A DNA stretch of 24,647 nucleotides from a virus: positions 1-24,647 of IMG/VR virus record IMGVR_UViG_3300009285_004882; one strand, given 5' to 3'. The notes below the pieces were generated by a model, which saw nothing but the letters and a program-made list of their open reading frames with translations, ran no database searches and was not told the origin of the DNA. Shown in pieces: positions 21,925-24,647 of this stretch; the stretch's first letter is position 1, and every line of letters starts with the position of its first letter. The position numbers and the translations under genes are program-made.

Positions 21925-22380
21925 ATGATAGCAAAACTATTTAATGAGAATATTGAAAAACTAAGACCGGTTGCTCAGACATGGGTTTCGGCGACTCAGG
22001 AGAATGAGTTTGGATTGACAGTCAATGTTGATTCTCACTTGGCCGATCTTGAAAAACTGACAGAGAATATCAGTTCAACACTGATTGCTTTATATGAAAA
22101 AGAAGTTCCGGTCGGGTATCTCGGATTGAAAATTTTCACGAATCCGCTGGGACGTGAAAAAATCGCATCGGAACATTACTGGTATGTTCTTCCGGAAAAG
22201 CGGACAACCGGAAGTATTAAGTTGCTCAGGACAGCGAAGATGTGGGCGAAATTAAACGGGTGTTCGCAGATTATTTTCAACGCCAGCCGACTCGCCAGCG
22301 GAATGCACGATAAAGTTTGTGCATTTTATGAAAAACTCGGCTGTAAAAAATTTGAAACCAGTTACATTCAGGAGATATAA
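21925..22380 (+). CDS. GNAT-family N-acetyltransferase
   Basis: A 151-aa protein from ATG 21925, 1 nt after the previous stop. An upstream in-frame ATG at 21832 would lie inside the fibre-like gene. The core fits GNAT: ALYEKEVPVGYLGLKIF is the beta-4 region, HYWYVLPEKRTTGSIKLLRTAKMWAKLNGC carries the motif A-like acetyl-CoA loop (PEKRTTGS) and following helix, and HDKVCAFYEKLGCKKFETSYIQEI is motif B. It would transfer acetyl from acetyl-CoA to an amine; the substrate is unknown. It lies between tail and ejection genes, an arrangement seen in other phages, so it may modify a virion or host protein. Confidence 0.78.
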   Translation: MIAKLFNENIEKLRPVAQTWVSATQENEFGLTVNVDSHLADLEKLTENISSTLIALYEKEVPVGYLGLKIFTNPLGREKIASEHYWYVLPEKRTTGSIKLLRTAKMWAKLNGCSQIIFNASRLASGMHDKVCAFYEKLGCKKFETSYIQEI

Positions 22381-22382
22381 TC

Positions 22383-23258
22383 ATGGGATGTTTCAGCATG
22401 GGCGGGACGGATGTTAAACAGAAATCGACCTTGACGGAAGGGCAGCAAAAACTGCTGGATCAGTTGACGGGAATTCTCGGCGGTCAGGTTGGTCAGGGTG
22501 TTCAGTCTTATCCCGGAAATACCGTCGCAGGGGTTAGCCCGTTACAGCAGCAGGGAATGGGGGCAGTTTCAGGCGGGCTTACTGGTTTTCAGAATTTCAT
22601 GGGTGGGTATAATCCGAATGCAGGACAGACCTATTTGAATCAGGCGCAACCAGCGTTAAATACGATGCTGGCTGATTATGACCCGTCTGCGGCGAAAGAC
22701 TATTGGAATCAGACGTTTGTCAATCCGTCGATGCAAAACTGGCAGGAGAATATACTACCGGGGGTTAAAGAGCAATTCGCCTCGGCTAACGCCGCTGACA
22801 GCGGGATGATGAACAGGGCGATTGCGCAAAGCGGACGAAATTTGTCAACCGATTTGAATGCACAACTGGCGAATATTCTTTATTCCGGAAGCGAGGCGCA
22901 AAAATCACGTCAGCAGACGGGAATCAATCAGGCGATGGATTTTGCACAGATGCCGGGGGCTTTCGCTCAGCAATACGGCCAGCTACAGGGGTTGGGAAGT
23001 GATTTGGCGACACAGGCGGTAAATACCGGCGGAATCCAGCAGCAGTATGAACAGAACAAACTGAATGAAGCCTTGCAGAAATGGCAGCAGTCTCAGCCCT
23101 ATAATAATCCGTGGCTCCAGAATTATCTTGCCCCGGCCTTAGGTACGCCTGCGTTTGAAAATGTGGCCATGCAGCAGCCGATGGGGCTTGGCAGTTCCGC
23201 ACTGTTAGGCGGTATTAGTGCGGCTGGAAATTATTTTGGAATGAAAGCACCACGATAA
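22383..23258 (+). CDS. Putative ejection (internal virion) protein
   Basis: A 291-aa protein, Gln-, Gly- and Ala-rich. It opens MGCFSMGGTDVKQKSTLTEGQQKLLDQLTGILGG. Helical segments follow (WNQTFVNPSMQNWQENILPGVKEQFASANAADSGMMNRAIAQSGRNLSTDLNAQLANILYSG) and a Gln-rich stretch (GIQQQYEQNKLNEALQKWQQSQPYNNPWLQNYL). This composition and the QPYNNPWLQ ending are familiar from podovirus proteins encoded after the tail and ejected with DNA. A Cys at position 3 is not in a signal peptide. AGGAGA precedes the ATG. The role is by position and composition. Confidence 0.62.
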   Translation: MGCFSMGGTDVKQKSTLTEGQQKLLDQLTGILGGQVGQGVQSYPGNTVAGVSPLQQQGMGAVSGGLTGFQNFMGGYNPNAGQTYLNQAQPALNTMLADYDPSAAKDYWNQTFVNPSMQNWQENILPGVKEQFASANAADSGMMNRAIAQSGRNLSTDLNAQLANILYSGSEAQKSRQQTGINQAMDFAQMPGAFAQQYGQLQGLGSDLATQAVNTGGIQQQYEQNKLNEALQKWQQSQPYNNPWLQNYLAPALGTPAFENVAMQQPMGLGSSALLGGISAAGNYFGMKAPR

Positions 23259-23268
23259 GGAGTTTAAT

Positions 23269-24498
23269 ATGCAGTATATACCCGCAGATAATACAGCTTC
23301 ACTATTGCTGATAGACGCATTAGGAAATCTTGGCTCAGGTCTTGGAAAAAGAGCAGGTTACAATGAAGCGTTAAAAAAACTGAAACAGGATACCGCCGAT
23401 CAGGGCCGGGATGTCCAGTCATTTCTGGATTATATCAATCAGTCAAATGCTTATCCCCAGAATCTGGCGCAGGCTCAATACGACAGAGAGAATCAGCAGG
23501 CGATGAATAGTGCGTTCCTGCCGAATCCATTTCGTCCGGGGGTTGCTCCGATGTTTCCGCCTCAGTCGCTGACTCCTTTGCCGAAAGAGCCGGTGATGCC
23601 TCAGTTCAAGACACCGTTTGGGGCGCAATTGGCGGGACAATATGCTTTGCAGGGGGTCAAGAATCCAACATCCTCGGATGAACTTTTGGCGAAATTAGTT
23701 CAGGATAAAGTGTCGGGAAAAGGGACTCAGCAGACGGATGAGGCGATAAAGCTTCTTTCACGGAGAAATCAATATCAGCAGGCATTGAAATTAGCGATGT
23801 ACCAGACGGAAGATGGTGAATTCCGGTGGGGATACCACGATCCTGTTACGGGAGGACTTGTTGAGGACTTACGCAAGGCAAATCCAAAAGAGATTACCTC
23901 TTCTTCGATAGAATTACTGGATTTAAATAAGGCTGCAAAACAGGCGGAAGTCGAAAAGAAAGAAGCAGAGGTCGAAATGATTCCTCTGGAAAAACAGAAA
24001 AAACAGCTTGAGGTTGAGAGTCTTTCTTTACACAATGAATTTCAAAAGGAAACCGATCCTGTTAAAAAAGAAATTATTGGTCAACAACTCGAAGAGAAAA
24101 AAGTCCGGATTGAACAGATTAAAGCACAAACGGAAAGAACTCAAAAGCTGATTGAGAAAATGGAAGGGTCTGACCAATACAAGGCGGACATAGCAAAAGG
24201 GATAGAGGCATTTGACATGAATGAAGACCCACATAATATCGCACGTCAGGTGTCCAGTAAATATCCTGAAAAATCTGCCGAGATCAACAGGATATTTTTA
24301 TCTGAGGAACCGCGAACTGCTATTGAAGCGATGATACGTCAGGGTATGAAAGAAAATACACCCCCTCGACCGAAAACATTTGAAGTAGAGAAAGAAAAAT
24401 TACTTGATCCCGGAACAGCCCAGAAGATTTTAGACGAAGCAGGCGGAGATAGGGAAAAGGCAAGAGTGATTGCAAAAGAACGGGGATATAAACTCTAA
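23269..24498 (+). CDS. Coiled-coil ejection-type protein
   Basis: A 409-aa protein. It has a helical start (LLLIDALGNLGSGLGKRAGYNEALKKLKQ), a Pro-rich linker (residues ~83-112, NPFRPGVAPMFPPQSLTPLPKEPVMPQFK) and a long charged coiled coil (residues ~222-305, KKEAEVEMIPLEKQKKQLEV ... KKVRIEQIKAQTERTQKLIEKM). The C-terminal part is small and helical (DPGTAQKILDEAGGDREKARVIAKERGYKL). AAGGAG precedes the ATG. It overlaps the next start by TAATG. It is probably another internal virion protein working with its neighbours to form a DNA-entry channel; this is inferred. Confidence 0.6.
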   Translation: MQYIPADNTASLLLIDALGNLGSGLGKRAGYNEALKKLKQDTADQGRDVQSFLDYINQSNAYPQNLAQAQYDRENQQAMNSAFLPNPFRPGVAPMFPPQSLTPLPKEPVMPQFKTPFGAQLAGQYALQGVKNPTSSDELLAKLVQDKVSGKGTQQTDEAIKLLSRRNQYQQALKLAMYQTEDGEFRWGYHDPVTGGLVEDLRKANPKEITSSSIELLDLNKAAKQAEVEKKEAEVEMIPLEKQKKQLEVESLSLHNEFQKETDPVKKEIIGQQLEEKKVRIEQIKAQTERTQKLIEKMEGSDQYKADIAKGIEAFDMNEDPHNIARQVSSKYPEKSAEINRIFLSEEPRTAIEAMIRQGMKENTPPRPKTFEVEKEKLLDPGTAQKILDEAGGDREKARVIAKERGYKL

Positions 24499-24647
24499 TG
24501 CCGGATATTTTCGATACAATAGAACCAACACGAAAGCCGGATATTTTCGATACAATAGAACCAACACGTAGAGATATGTTTGATTCTATTGAAACCGAAA
24601 AGCCACAGACTCCTTTTGAAAATCCTTTTGGATCTATTGGGGCTACA
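24498..24647 (+). CDS. Start of a large repeat-bearing virion protein (cut by window end)
   Basis: An open frame from ATG 24498 (TAATG overlap with the previous stop) to the window edge, 50 codons. It begins with three copies of a 12-residue unit: PDIFDTIEPTRK, PDIFDTIEPTRR, then a diverged DMFDSIETEK, followed by TPFENPFGSIGAT. Short D-I/M-F-D-x-I repeats at the N-terminus occur in giant phage ejection polyproteins with transglycosylase or protease domains. Whether such domains follow cannot be seen here. Confidence 0.6.
   Translation, partial: MPDIFDTIEPTRKPDIFDTIEPTRRDMFDSIETEKPQTPFENPFGSIGAT
24501..24568 (+). repeat. 32-nt exact tandem repeat, period 36 nt
   Basis: 24501-24532 and 24537-24568 are identical over 32 nt, so the 12-codon unit was recently duplicated. 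A third unit downstream has diverged at the DNA level (GATATGTTTGATTCTATTGA). Confidence 0.9.

Overview
The window is part of the genome, or an integrated copy, of a short-tailed (podovirus-like) double-stranded DNA phage. The evidence is an ordered virion cassette on the plus strand: terminase small and large subunits, a P22-type portal, a scaffold, an N4 gp56-like major capsid protein, a head-tail adaptor, fibre-like proteins, a gp10-like tail protein and ejection-type proteins. There is no tape measure, major tail tube or contractile sheath in the 24.6 kb. The host cannot be named. Sec-type signal sequences and a lysozyme/transglycosylase-like enzyme show a bacterial host; nothing here fixes the phylum.

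Layout. (1) 1-1962: a short AT-rich leader with a candidate promoter and a structured 5' region, then one plus-strand gene for a secreted parallel beta-helix protein. (2) 1963-5440: a leftward operon of ten small genes (ribbon-helix-helix regulator candidate, NARLIAAAPELLEA-type protein, lysozyme-like enzyme, beta-clamp-like protein, two cysteine-rich probable zinc proteins and several unknowns). It runs from a sigma70-like promoter at 5486-5514 to a leftward intrinsic terminator at 2027-2067. One gene (4436-4606, 56 aa) is small and easily missed. Four of its intergenic gaps carry RNA hairpins, in two related pairs. (3) 5441-5705: a divergent control region with a promoter for each direction and an imperfect 20-nt direct repeat. 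(4) 5706-8689: terS, a zinc-finger protein containing four GCGCACGC repeats, a membrane-anchored protein, and terL. (5) 8682-13744: portal, two small genes (one of 57 aa at 11071-11244), a strong terminator, scaffold, major capsid protein and a probable decoration protein. (6) 13745-24647: neck/tail proteins, a 904-aa repeat protein with two plausible starts, fibre proteins, a GNAT acetyltransferase, ejection proteins, and the start of a repeat-bearing protein cut by the window edge.

How it fits together. The leftward block probably serves regulation, replication and lysis. The rightward block makes and fills virions, with many genes coupled by 1-8 nt stop/start overlaps and with internal terminators that could set stoichiometry. 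The most unusual points are the phage-structural-type proteins with export signals (especially the 904-aa protein, where an internal start decides whether the signal sequence is at the N-terminus), the small DnaN-like protein, and the repeated structured intergenic RNAs. I did not find a complete, clearly new multi-gene system.
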